Shown piece by piece: positions 35,118 through 43,193 of a stretch of 64,000 bases of DNA; position 1 is the first letter of the stretch, and every line of letters starts with the position of its first letter. A model generated the notes under the pieces. That model was given only the letters and a program-made list of their open reading frames with translations, was not told where the DNA came from and did no database searches. The position numbers and the translations under genes are program-made. The stretch covers positions 1-64,000 of the forward strand of contig CALDSD010000099.1 in assembly GCA_937911325.1 (NCBI GenBank). The letters run 5' to 3'. Source of the stretch: an uncultured Neomegalonema sp. Its GTDB lineage: Bacteria > Pseudomonadota > Alphaproteobacteria > Rhodobacterales > Rhodobacteraceae.

Positions 35118-35732
35118 ATGCGCAGTTGGATCGTGGCCGGAGGAGCGTATCGCGCGCTCTGGCCGTCTGAGAGAGATGACTACGCAGACCATCTGAAACG
35201 GCTGAGCCCAGCATGTCGACGTCTGCGCTTTCACCGAGCTGTATCGGATGACGGTCTGGACGCGCACGCCGAGCACGTGTTCGCAAAGAACCTGCACGTC
35301 ATCGGCTGGTTCTATCGCGGGGTCTTGCGCGGCGCGGTCGAAGTGGCTGTGTTCGACGGTCCCGACGGAACGGAAGCTGAAGCCGCATTTGCGGTCGAGG
35401 CGCGCAACCGTGGCCGCGGCGTTGGCGCCGAGCTCATGCATCGCGCTGCGTTATATGCCCGGAACCGCGACGCCGAGACGCTGCACATCGCCACGGAGCG
35501 CGACAACATCCCAATGATCCGCCTCGCGGTGTCGAGCGGCGCGCAGTTTCGCATCCACGCGACCGAAGCCGACGGCGTGTTGCATCAGGACGCGCGCAGC
35601 GTCTTCTCCTTGTTGCTGGAAACAGCCGAGGAGGAGGTTGGCGTCCTCCATTGGGCGTGGGATCGCGCAATGCGCTGGGCGCGCCGGAAGTGGCGGTTCT
35701 TCAGCAGACGAAAAGCCAGACAGGCCGCTTAA
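35118..35732 (+). CDS. GNAT family N-acetyltransferase
   Basis: A 204-residue protein. The acetyl-CoA-binding motif A is seen in VEARNRGRGVGAELMHRAA, followed by IATERDNIPMIRLAVSSGAQF. The N-terminus (WPSERDDYADHLKRLSPACRRLRFHRAVSDD) matches GNATs that act near ACT- or PAT-like partners, and the tail is very basic (RRKWRFFSRRKAR). The acceptor is unknown. ATG 35118 follows GAGGAG; upstream frame sequence to TTG 35016 overlaps the palindrome and is not expected to be coding. Its TAA interlocks with the convergent VOC gene stop. Confidence 0.8.
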   Translation: MRSWIVAGGAYRALWPSERDDYADHLKRLSPACRRLRFHRAVSDDGLDAHAEHVFAKNLHVIGWFYRGVLRGAVEVAVFDGPDGTEAEAAFAVEARNRGRGVGAELMHRAALYARNRDAETLHIATERDNIPMIRLAVSSGAQFRIHATEADGVLHQDARSVFSLLLETAEEEVGVLHWAWDRAMRWARRKWRFFSRRKARQAA

Positions 35733-36190
35733 TCGGGAAGCGGCCGGCTCGGGATCCAGACGTAGCCTTCCGGGTCGACGATCACCGCTTCCCGCAGCCC
35801 GTGCGGCTTGTCTTCCGGCGTGGCCAGGACAACGGCGTCGATCGCCTCGGCCCGCGAGACGGAGGCGTCGGGGTCAACACCGTAAAGACGCAGTTCGACG
35901 CCGGCGCCGCGCACGCCGCCGACCTCGTCGGATCCCAGGACGACGCCCAGAAGCGCGTTGCCGCGATATGTGCGGTCATGGTGAAGCATGAACTCGGCGC
36001 CGTCCGGCGTGCGCGCCAGAGCGAAATCATCATCGAAGTAGAGAAACTCGATCTCGAAAACGTCGGCCAGGAACGCCGCCTGAGCCGGCACGTCTCGCGT
36101 CAGGACATTCACCCCCAAGCCGGTGCGCAAACCGCGCCCGTAGTCTGCGCCGCTCGGGCGCCCCACGCCTTTTTGAGGAAGCTTCGCCAT
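35729..36190 (-). CDS. VOC family protein (glyoxalase/bleomycin-resistance fold)
   Basis: A 153-residue protein with two beta-alpha-beta3 modules: GLGVNVLTRDVPAQAAFLADVF at the start of the first and ELRLYGVDPDASVSRAEA in the second, ending in VIVDPEGYVWIPSRPLPD. The substrate is unknown. It lies near the arsenic cluster, whose VOC members can be ArsI-like lyases, but no cysteine-pair arsenic site is visible, so I do not assign that role. Stop codon TAA overlaps the GNAT stop in TTAA. Confidence 0.75.
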   Translation of the reverse strand: MAKLPQKGVGRPSGADYGRGLRTGLGVNVLTRDVPAQAAFLADVFEIEFLYFDDDFALARTPDGAEFMLHHDRTYRGNALLGVVLGSDEVGGVRGAGVELRLYGVDPDASVSRAEAIDAVVLATPEDKPHGLREAVIVDPEGYVWIPSRPLPD

Positions 36191-36251
36191 GAGCCGATGC
36201 TGGCGCCCCGATCACACAGCGGCAATCGAAAAAGCGCCACTGACACAATCC

Positions 36252-36926
36252 TTACTCAGACCTTTGAGCCGGCTTGGCCAACCAGGTGAACGACACCACC
36301 GCCATCGCCGCCCCGAGCAGTTGAGCGCCGACGAAACCAGGCGCGTCCTCTGGTCGGATGCCAGTCCAGGATATCGTCAGCATTCGACCCAAGGTCACAG
36401 CCGGATTCGCGAAGCAGGTCGAGCTGGTGAACCACAAGCCGGCGAACACATAGAGACCGACGCCGGCTGGGATCCGGTCCTTTCCAACGTCCAACAGGCA
36501 CAAGATCACCGCCACAAGACCAAAGGTGGCGATGACCTCGGCCAGCAGCAGATGCTCGCCGACGCGCGGATTGAGCGAGAGCGCGAGCCAGGGAAACTCG
36601 AACATCAGATTGGCGGCGATTGCTCCCGCGATCGCCCCAAGCGCCTGGGCCGCGACGTAAGCGGCCGCCATGATCGGCTCGATCTCTCGACGCAGCAAGA
36701 AGGCCATGGTGACAGCCGGGTTGAAATGCCCGCCTGAGATCGGGCCGAACATAGAGATCAGCACGAACAGCCCTGCCCCGACAGCCGCGGCGTTGGCCAT
36801 GAGCGCCATGCCTTCGATGCCGCCGGCCATCCGGAAACCCATCGCCCCGGAGCCGACGACGATCGCCAGAAGCAGAGCCGTTCCCAGAAACTCCGCCGTC
36901 AGCCGTTGCGCTGTTGAATAGGTCAT
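36252..36926 (-). CDS. Aquaporin family channel of the arsenic cluster (AqpS-like)
   Basis: A 224-residue major intrinsic protein with six helices and two half-helices. NPA boxes are at 69-71 (GGHFNPAVT) and 174-176 (CFANPAVTLGR). Val follows the second NPA where water-selective aquaporins have the selectivity-filter arginine, as in the aquaglyceroporin AqpS of rhizobial ars operons, which lets As(III) leave the cell. It is divergent from the ArsR-ArsC fusion, with an 86-base shared regulatory gap. It likely provides downhill exit of arsenite made by ArsC. Frame extends to 36983; ATG 36926 is chosen. Confidence 0.85.
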   Translation of the reverse strand: MTYSTAQRLTAEFLGTALLLAIVVGSGAMGFRMAGGIEGMALMANAAAVGAGLFVLISMFGPISGGHFNPAVTMAFLLRREIEPIMAAAYVAAQALGAIAGAIAANLMFEFPWLALSLNPRVGEHLLLAEVIATFGLVAVILCLLDVGKDRIPAGVGLYVFAGLWFTSSTCFANPAVTLGRMLTISWTGIRPEDAPGFVGAQLLGAAMAVVSFTWLAKPAQRSE

Positions 36927-37001
36927 TGCGTTCCCTCTCGCCGCGACGCGCGAGGCTTTCACAGAGTCATCGCGCCATTGCAATGCTTCATCACTTCATG
37001 C

Positions 37002-37011
37002 ATTCATGAAT
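37002..37011. promoter_or_regulatory. Candidate ArsR operator
   Basis: The perfect palindrome ATTCATGAAT ends one base before the arsR-arsC start codon and is preceded by further TTCAT repeats (from about 36988). It lies between the divergent aquaporin and fusion genes, and ATTCATGAAT-like sites fit ArsR-family operators. Confidence 0.45.
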
Positions 37012-37012
37012 T

Positions 37013-37882
37013 ATGGAATCAGAGCTTGCGATCGAGAAATTGAGTGCGCTCGCCCATGACGGGCGACTGGAGATTTTCCGGCTGCTCGTGCGCCGATCTC
37101 CGCTGCCGGTCGCAGCCGGAGACATTGCAGCCGCGCTCGGCGTGCGGGCCACAACTCTCTCGAATCAGCTGACCCAACTCGAAGCCGCTGGACTTGTCGC
37201 GGCGCGCCGCGAAGGACGCTCGGTGCTCTACCGCGCGCGCATCGACGATCTGGGCGCGCTCCTGACTTTTCTGGCCGCGGAGTGTTGCGGCGGAAAACCC
37301 GAGGCCTGCGCGCCAATCAACAACCTGACGGCAGGCCGTTACGACGCCAGACGGGAGGCTGAGATGTCTCATGAGCGTGTGATGAACGTGCTGTTTCTAT
37401 GCACCCGCAACTCCGCCAGGTCATTGTTGGCGGAGGCCATCCTGAACAAGGTTGGCGCTAGGCGGTTCAAAGCCTATTCCGCCGGAAGTCATCCCGGCGG
37501 AGGAATGCACCCGTCCGCGAAGGAGGTGCTGGAGCAACGCGACTATCCGGTGGACGACCTGACCCCGAAAAGCTGGGACGAGTTTCGCGGCGAGGGGGCC
37601 CCGGTGCTCGACTTTGTGTTTACGGTTTGCGACGACGCAGCGAACGAACCCTGTCCGGCTTGGCCTGGCGGGCCGATGTCCGCGCATTGGGGCATTCCCG
37701 ACCCCGTGACGGCCACAGGAACCGACACCGAACGGCAGGTCGCGTTCAACCAGACGTTCGGAATGATCCACCGCCGCGTCAGCGCTTTCGCAAGCCTGCC
37801 CATGGGCGCGTTAGACGACCTCACCCTTCAGAAACGTCTGGATGACATCGGGCAGACCAAGCCCGCGCAACCATTCGCATAA
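37013..37882 (+). CDS. ArsR repressor fused to thioredoxin-type arsenate reductase ArsC
   Basis: A 289-residue fusion. Residues 1-100 are an ArsR/SmtB winged helix with IFRLLVRRSP, recognition helix ATTLSNQLTQLE and As(III)-sensing cysteines 91, 92 and 99, spaced much as in the Acidithiobacillus ArsR. Residues about 122-289 are a low-molecular-weight-phosphatase-fold arsenate reductase: P-loop C130-TRNSA-R136-S (CX5R) and the relay cysteines in VFTVCDDAANEPCPAWPG. It would sense As(III) and reduce As(V) in one chain. It heads the plus-strand operon with gapdh (11-base gap) and arsJ. The natural ArsC start may survive as an internal ATG near residue 118. Confidence 0.9.
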   Translation: MESELAIEKLSALAHDGRLEIFRLLVRRSPLPVAAGDIAAALGVRATTLSNQLTQLEAAGLVAARREGRSVLYRARIDDLGALLTFLAAECCGGKPEACAPINNLTAGRYDARREAEMSHERVMNVLFLCTRNSARSLLAEAILNKVGARRFKAYSAGSHPGGGMHPSAKEVLEQRDYPVDDLTPKSWDEFRGEGAPVLDFVFTVCDDAANEPCPAWPGGPMSAHWGIPDPVTATGTDTERQVAFNQTFGMIHRRVSAFASLPMGALDDLTLQKRLDDIGQTKPAQPFA

Positions 37883-37893
37883 AGGCGACTTGA

Positions 37894-38919
37894 ATGACCA
37901 GGGTGGCGATCAACGGCCTGGGCCGTATCGGCAAGCTCGTACTGCGTGCGATGATCGAACGAAACGTCGATCGGCAGGCCGGCTTCGAGATCGTATTGCT
38001 CAACGATCTGACAGGCGACCCGGCGATGCACGCGCATTTGCTCGAGTTTGACTCGGTGCATGGCCGGTGGCGGGCCGAGTTCGGCCATGACGCCGACAGC
38101 GTCACGGTCGACGGGCGCAGCATGCGGTTGTCGACCGCAGCGCGGATCGAGGACGTGCCGCTGCGCGAACTCGGCGTTGATCTCGTCGTCGACTGCACGG
38201 GGGTCTTCAAGAAGATCGAAAAGATCGAGCCCTATTTCGACATGGGCGTGAAGCGGACCTTGATCTCGGCGCCAGTGAAAACCGCGCCGGCGCTGGATCT
38301 CGTCTACGGGGTGAACCACCATCTCTACGATCCCGCCAAGCATAAGATCGTCACCGCTGCGAGCTGTACAACGAACTGCCTTGCGCCGGTGGTGAAGGTC
38401 GTTCACGAAAAGATCGGACTCCGCCACGGCGTGATCACGACGATCCACGACGTCACCAATACGCAGACGATCGTCGACCGACCTGCGAAGGATCTGCGCC
38501 GGGCGCGGTCGGCGCTGACCTCGTTGATCCCGACCACCACAGGCTCGGCGACGGCGATCACCGTCATTTATCCAGAGCTCAAAGGGCGTCTGAACGGCCA
38601 CGCCGTTCGCGCGCCGCTGCTGAACGCGAGCCTGACGGACTGTGTGTTCGAGATGGAGCGCCCGGTCACCGTCGAAGAGGTCAACGCGCTTTTCAAGGAC
38701 GCGGCCGATGGCGAGCTGGCGGGCATTCTCGGCTACGAGGACCGCCCGTTGGTTTCAGCCGACTTCGTGAACGATCCGCGCTCGTCGATCATCGACGGCC
38801 CAAGCACGATGGTCGTCAACGGCACCCAGCTCAAGGTGTTCGCCTGGTACGATAATGAGTGGGGCTACGCCCACCGCATGGTCGATCTGGCGCAGATGAT
38901 CGTCGAGACGGGCGTCTAG
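37894..38919 (+). CDS. ArsJ-associated glyceraldehyde-3-phosphate dehydrogenase
   Basis: A 341-residue GAPDH. It has the NAD-binding [14 protein letters not shown], the active-site [11 protein letters not shown], and the C-terminal [12 protein letters not shown]. In ArsJ-type arsenic operons this enzyme uses arsenate in place of phosphate to make 1-arseno-3-phosphoglycerate, which ArsJ exports. The position, two bases before arsJ and 11 after the ArsR-ArsC fusion, makes that role more likely than central glycolysis. The residue run around the Cys is complete, so it should be catalytically competent. Confidence 0.92.
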   Translation: MTRVAINGLGRIGKLVLRAMIERNVDRQAGFEIVLLNDLTGDPAMHAHLLEFDSVHGRWRAEFGHDADSVTVDGRSMRLSTAARIEDVPLRELGVDLVVDCTGVFKKIEKIEPYFDMGVKRTLISAPVKTAPALDLVYGVNHHLYDPAKHKIVTAASCTTNCLAPVVKVVHEKIGLRHGVITTIHDVTNTQTIVDRPAKDLRRARSALTSLIPTTTGSATAITVIYPELKGRLNGHAVRAPLLNASLTDCVFEMERPVTVEEVNALFKDAADGELAGILGYEDRPLVSADFVNDPRSSIIDGPSTMVVNGTQLKVFAWYDNEWGYAHRMVDLAQMIVETGV

Positions 38920-38921
38920 GC

Positions 38922-40193
38922 ATGAGCGACAGCGCGCATAGCGCCCGTCCGGCGAACCCGGTCGGCGCCTATCTGGTCGTCACGGCCGCCTATTGGGCCT
39001 TCATGCTCAGCGACGGCGCTTTGCGCATGCTTGTGCTTTTACATTTCCACACGCTCGGGTTTTCGACCCTGCAACTCGCCTATCTGTTTTTGCTCTATGA
39101 GTTCATGGGCGTCGTCACCAATCTTGGCGCCGGGTGGATCGCCGCCCGGTTCGGCCTGACCAGCACTCTTTATGCGGGGCTCGCGATCCAGATCGCCGCG
39201 CTGATCGCTCTATCGGTGCTCGATCCTGGTTGGGCGATCGTCACCTCGGTGATCTTCGTGATGCTGGTGCAAGGCGCGGCAGGCGTCGCCAAGGACCTCA
39301 CGAAAATGAGCGCGAAGAGCGCCGTGAGAGTGCTCGTCCCGGAAAATGCGCACGGTCAGCTCTTCAAATGGGTGGCTGTTCTCACCGGCTCGAAAAACGC
39401 CGTGAAAGGCTTTGGCTTTCTGCTTGGCGCGGCCCTCCTAGCGACGGCCGGTTTCGAAACGGCGGTCCTCGCGATGGCGGCGGTCCTCATCATTATCTTG
39501 ATGCTCGCGGCGATGCTGATGCCCGCGGGCCTCCCACGCGGCAAAGCCAAGGTGCCGTTTCGCGACGTGTTCTCCAGCGACCCGCGCGTGAACGCGCTGT
39601 CTCTGGCGCGAGTGTTCCTGTTCGCCGCGCGAGACGTTTGGTTCGTGGTCGGGGTTCCCGTCTATTTCTATACAGTGCTTTCGGACGGCGGCGCCGAAAG
39701 CAACCGCGCCGCGTTTTTCCTGATCGGAACCTTCATGGCCGTCTGGATCATCGGCTATGGCGCAGTTCAAGCGGCGGCGCCAAAGCTCGTTCGCCAAAGC
39801 GCCGCGACACTGGACGGCTCTGTGCGTCTGGCGCAGATCTGGGTCGGCCTGCTGACGCTGATCCCCTTCGCTCTCGCGATCGCCGCTCATGTGGCAGGCG
39901 GCCCCGAGGAGTGGCTGACCGTCACAGTCGTCATCGGCTTGCTCGTCTTCGGCGGCGTCTTCGCGGTGAACTCTTCGGTTCACTCCTTTCTGATCCTCGC
40001 CTTTAGCCGGGGCGAACGAGTGACGTTGGATGTCGGGTTCTACTACATGTCAAACGCCGCCGGACGTCTTCTCGGCACGCTTCTGTCGGGGCTCAGCTAT
40101 CAGTTCCTCGGCCTCGCCGGATGCCTGGCGACCGCTGGATTAATGGCCTTTCTCAGTTGGCTCGCCGCACTGCGCCTTTCGGCCGAACGCTAA
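38922..40193 (+). CDS. arsJ: Organoarsenical efflux MFS transporter ArsJ
   Basis: A 423-residue major facilitator protein with about twelve helices. The start YLVVTAAYWAFMLSDGALRM and the FLLYEFMGVVTNLGAGWIAARFG loop match ArsJ. It exports 1-arseno-3-phosphoglycerate made by the adjacent GAPDH; the product falls apart outside to arsenate. The frame is open from 38859, but ATG 38922, two bases after the gapdh stop, is the family start. It ends the arsenic operon. Confidence 0.92.
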   Translation: MSDSAHSARPANPVGAYLVVTAAYWAFMLSDGALRMLVLLHFHTLGFSTLQLAYLFLLYEFMGVVTNLGAGWIAARFGLTSTLYAGLAIQIAALIALSVLDPGWAIVTSVIFVMLVQGAAGVAKDLTKMSAKSAVRVLVPENAHGQLFKWVAVLTGSKNAVKGFGFLLGAALLATAGFETAVLAMAAVLIIILMLAAMLMPAGLPRGKAKVPFRDVFSSDPRVNALSLARVFLFAARDVWFVVGVPVYFYTVLSDGGAESNRAAFFLIGTFMAVWIIGYGAVQAAAPKLVRQSAATLDGSVRLAQIWVGLLTLIPFALAIAAHVAGGPEEWLTVTVVIGLLVFGGVFAVNSSVHSFLILAFSRGERVTLDVGFYYMSNAAGRLLGTLLSGLSYQFLGLAGCLATAGLMAFLSWLAALRLSAER

Positions 40194-40220
40194 GCACCCG
40201 CTTGCGTAACGCGTTTCTCT

Positions 40221-40238
40221 GGCTATTGTGCAGCGCAA
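40221..40238. promoter_or_regulatory. GGCTATTGTGC site upstream of the malyl-CoA lyase type gene
   Basis: GGCTATTGTGC at 40221-40231 is identical to 35011-35021. Here it continues as AGCGCAA, giving the near-palindrome TTGTGC-A-GCGCAA at 40226-40238. TATTGT could also serve as a -10 with TTGCGT at 40202-40207 as -35 (16-base spacer). It lies 46 bases before the start codon. Confidence 0.4.
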
Positions 40239-40283
40239 ACAACGAAAGAATGTTGCGCGAGAAAGCGTGCGAGGAGCCCTGAG

Positions 40284-41177
40284 ATGTCCGACGCCCACCG
40301 CCCCCGTCGATCCGTCCTTTATATGCCCGGCTCGAAGGAGCGGGCGCTCGAAAAGGCCAAGACGCTGCCAGCGGATGGGTTGATCCTGGATCTCGAGGAC
40401 GCCGTGGCCCCAGCCGAGAAGGACGCGGCGCGCACCCAAGTAAAGGCCGCCGTTCAAGAGGGCGGATATGGCCAGCGCGAACTCATCATCCGGGTGAACG
40501 GGCTCGACACGCCCTGGGGCGAGGAAGACCTCAAAGCCGCCAGCGAAGCAGGCCCGGACGCGATCCTGATCCCAAAGGTGAACTCAGCAGCGCAGATCGA
40601 CGAGGTCGAAGCGCTGATGACCCGCCATGGCGCCCCCGAGACAACATCGATCTGGGCGATGATGGAGACGCCGCGCGGCATGCTCCACGCCGAGTCGATC
40701 GCCGCCAGCACGCCCCGGCTGAACGTCTTCGTAATGGGCACGAACGACCTTGTCGCCGAGTTGGGCGCCGCGCATACTGAAATGCGGCTGCCGGTGATCA
40801 CGGCTCTTGGGCTGTGTATGCTCGCCGCGCGGGCTTACGGCGTCGCTTGCATCGACGGCGTCTTCAACGAGTTCAAGAACATCGACGCTTTCCGCGGCGC
40901 ATGCGTCCAGTCGAAGGAAATGGGCTTCGATGGGCGCACGCTGATCCATCCGGCGCAGATTGATCCATGCAACGAGGTCTTCGCGCCCGACCATGACGCG
41001 ATCGCCTTGGCCCGGCGACAACTGCACGCCTACGAGGAAGCGATTTCAAAGGGCGAAGCGGTCGCCGTCGTCGACGGAAAGATCGTTGAAAAGCTCCATG
41101 TCGAAGCCGCCAAGAAGGTGCTGGCCATGGCCGACCTGATCGCCGATATGGCGGACAACGCGCCGTCGGGAGCGTAG
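40284..41177 (+). CDS. CoA ester lyase (malyl-CoA lyase/thioesterase type)
   Basis: A 297-residue HpcH/HpaI-citrate-lyase-beta TIM barrel. It has RRSVLYMPGSKERALEKA, the Mg/carboxylate region LILDLEDAVAPAEKD, and MMETPRGMLHAESIA. The group includes L-malyl-CoA/beta-methylmalyl-CoA lyase (Mcl1) and (3S)-malyl-CoA thioesterase (Mcl2) of the ethylmalonyl-CoA pathway; length and context fit either, and I cannot tell them apart. It precedes mesaconyl-CoA hydratase by five bases, so the two are cotranscribed. Confidence 0.88.
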   Translation: MSDAHRPRRSVLYMPGSKERALEKAKTLPADGLILDLEDAVAPAEKDAARTQVKAAVQEGGYGQRELIIRVNGLDTPWGEEDLKAASEAGPDAILIPKVNSAAQIDEVEALMTRHGAPETTSIWAMMETPRGMLHAESIAASTPRLNVFVMGTNDLVAELGAAHTEMRLPVITALGLCMLAARAYGVACIDGVFNEFKNIDAFRGACVQSKEMGFDGRTLIHPAQIDPCNEVFAPDHDAIALARRQLHAYEEAISKGEAVAVVDGKIVEKLHVEAAKKVLAMADLIADMADNAPSGA

Positions 41178-41182
41178 TTTCG

Positions 41183-42220
41183 ATGACGAAAACAAACACC
41201 GGCAACTTCTTTGAGGACTTCCAGATCGGTCAGATCCTGCGCCATCCGGCGCCTCGAACGATCACGGAAGGGGACCGCGCCCTCTACACAGCGCTCTACC
41301 CCACGCGGTTTGCGCTCTATTCTTCGGATGCGTTCGCCCGTGAGTGCGGTCTGCAAGAGAGTCCGATCGAGGACCTCGCAGCGTTTCATGTCGGCTTCGG
41401 CAAGACGGTCCCGGATGTTTCGCTCAACGCCGTCGCCAATCTTGGTTATGCGGAGTGTCGCTTTCAACGGCCGGTGTACGCCGGCGACACGATCTCTACT
41501 CAGTCGGAGGTCATCGGGCTCAAGCAGAACTCAAACGGAAAGACTGGCGTCGTCTGGGTGCGATCAACGGCTGAGAACCAGTTGGGCGAAACGGTCGTCG
41601 ACTGGGCGCGCTGGGTCATGGTGAGAAAACGCGACGAGACCGCGCCCGCGCCGAACGCCGTCATTCCAGAACTTGCGCCTGCGGTCGCGGCCGAAGATCT
41701 CATACTGCCTGAGGACCTCGATTTCTCCGCCTACGACACCGATCTCTCGGGGCAGCAGCACTATTGGGGCGACTATGAGGTCGGAGAGAAAATCGACCAT
41801 GTGGACGGCGTCACCATCGAAGAAGCCGAGCACATGCTGGCGACGCGCCTCTGGCAGAACACGGCGAAAGTGCATTTCAACGCCCAGGCGCGCGAAGACG
41901 GAAAGCGCCTCATCTACGGTGGGCATGTCATCAGCCTGGCCCGCGCCCTCAGTTTCAATGGTCTCGCGAACGCGCAGATGATCGCCGCGATCAACGCAGG
42001 CGCGCACGCCAATCCTTGTTTTGCCGGCGACACCGTCTACGCATGGTCGGAAGTGCTGGATAAGGCCGAGACAGCCGCGCCCAGCGTCGGCGCGCTACGG
42101 TTGAGGCTGGTCGCTGTGAAATCCGCTCCAGCATCCGACTTGAGGCTCAAGGGAGACGACGGCAGATATCTGGGCGACGTTCTACTCGATCTCGACCTTT
42201 GGGCGTTGATCCCCCGGTGA
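41183..42220 (+). CDS. mch: Mesaconyl-CoA hydratase (MaoC-type)
   Basis: A 345-residue double-hotdog hydratase that interconverts mesaconyl-CoA and beta-methylmalyl-CoA in the ethylmalonyl-CoA and related pathways. It has the MaoC-type halves: FFEDFQIGQILRHP at the N-terminus and YEVGEKIDHVDGVTIEEAEH in the second half, with GGHVISLARALSFNGL and NAGAHANPCFAGDTVYA. The length equals that of the Rhodobacter enzyme. It is directly downstream of the CoA ester lyase, the next or previous step in the same pathway, and upstream of the sdh operon. Confidence 0.9.
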   Translation: MTKTNTGNFFEDFQIGQILRHPAPRTITEGDRALYTALYPTRFALYSSDAFARECGLQESPIEDLAAFHVGFGKTVPDVSLNAVANLGYAECRFQRPVYAGDTISTQSEVIGLKQNSNGKTGVVWVRSTAENQLGETVVDWARWVMVRKRDETAPAPNAVIPELAPAVAAEDLILPEDLDFSAYDTDLSGQQHYWGDYEVGEKIDHVDGVTIEEAEHMLATRLWQNTAKVHFNAQAREDGKRLIYGGHVISLARALSFNGLANAQMIAAINAGAHANPCFAGDTVYAWSEVLDKAETAAPSVGALRLRLVAVKSAPASDLRLKGDDGRYLGDVLLDLDLWALIPR

Positions 42221-42390
42221 GGGTGGAAATCCGCCGCTCGCGGCAGCGCGCCGCAGTGGTCTCGCGGCCTCAACGGGATAGTGTTTTGAAACGAACGCGT
42301 GTTTCGCGTATGCGAGAAGGCGTCGCAAACGGAAAACCGTCGCGTTCGAATTCCGCGGGCTGATCGCCCAGGGGTGCAAAAGGGGCCGAA

Positions 42391-42774
42391 ATGGCAGACG
42401 TGAATCGAGGCGACCGACCGCTATCGCCGCATATCGAAATCTACAAGCCGCAGATCACGTGGGTGCCGTCCATCGTGCACCGCGTCACCGGCGTCGGCCT
42501 GACCGTCGGGCTGGTGCTTTTAGTCTGGTGGTTTTTTGCGGCTGCTACAGGACCCGAGGCCTTTGCGACCGCCGACTGGTTCTTGTCGACATGGTTCGGC
42601 CAGTTGATCCTGCTCGGATCGGCCTGGGCGCTCTGCTACCACACGCTGAACGGCATTCGGCACCTGTTTTGGGACGCTGGTTACGGTTTCGATCTCGCCA
42701 ACGCCAGCGCGTCCGCCTGGGCGGTGATCATCGGCAGCGTGGTGCTGACAGGTCTGCTCTGGGTGGTCGCGTGA
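42391..42774 (+). CDS. sdhC: Succinate dehydrogenase cytochrome b556 subunit
   Basis: A 127-residue membrane anchor subunit of complex II with three helices. Typical elements are RPLSPHIEIYKPQITW near the N-terminus, IVHRVTGVGL at the quinone side, and HTLNGIRHLFWD, whose His ligates heme b. The stop overlaps ATG 42774. It heads sdhCDAB; 170 bases upstream hold the likely promoter. Confidence 0.93.
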   Translation: MADVNRGDRPLSPHIEIYKPQITWVPSIVHRVTGVGLTVGLVLLVWWFFAAATGPEAFATADWFLSTWFGQLILLGSAWALCYHTLNGIRHLFWDAGYGFDLANASASAWAVIIGSVVLTGLLWVVA

Positions 42775-42785
42775 TGGAGGAGAAC

Positions 42786-43166
42786 GTGAGCATCAAGACC
42801 CCGATGAACCGCGTGCTGGGCCTGGGTTCGGCGAAATCCGGCACCGAGCATTGGTGGGCGCAGCGCATTTCATCCGTCGCGCTGGTTCCCCTGACGATCC
42901 TGTTTCTGTTTCCATTCTTGTCGGCGCTGGGCGGCGGATACGAAGCGGTTCGCGCGGCCTATGCGAGCCCGTTCAACGCGCTGGTCGCCATTCTTTTCAT
43001 CGCGGTGAATTTCCTGCACCTGCAACAGGGTCTGCAGGTCGTGATCGAGGACTACGTTCACGAGAAACGCAGCCGCACCGTCATGATGTTTTGCAACACG
43101 CTGCTCTGCGGCCTGCTTGGCGCCGCCGGCGTGTTCGCAATCGCAAAGCTTTCCTTTGGCGCCTGA
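42786..43166 (+). CDS. sdhD: Succinate dehydrogenase hydrophobic anchor subunit
   Basis: A 126-residue three-helix anchor of complex II. It starts VSIKTPMNRVLGLGSAKSG followed by EHWWAQRISSVAL, as in alphaproteobacterial SdhD. The HLQQGLQVVIEDYVHEK segment carries the heme and quinone-site residues. I prefer GTG 42786, because GGAGG lies five bases upstream and homologues begin M-S-x-x-T-P; ATG 42774 overlapping the sdhC stop would add four residues. Confidence 0.9.
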   Translation: MSIKTPMNRVLGLGSAKSGTEHWWAQRISSVALVPLTILFLFPFLSALGGGYEAVRAAYASPFNALVAILFIAVNFLHLQQGLQVVIEDYVHEKRSRTVMMFCNTLLCGLLGAAGVFAIAKLSFGA

Positions 43167-43193
43167 GCGCTGGATACGACACGAGGCTTACTG

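Noticed and set aside
35729-36190. ArsI-type C-As lyase for the VOC protein near the ars cluster
   Set aside because: No paired cysteines as expected for trivalent arsenical binding, and it is not in the ars operon orientation.
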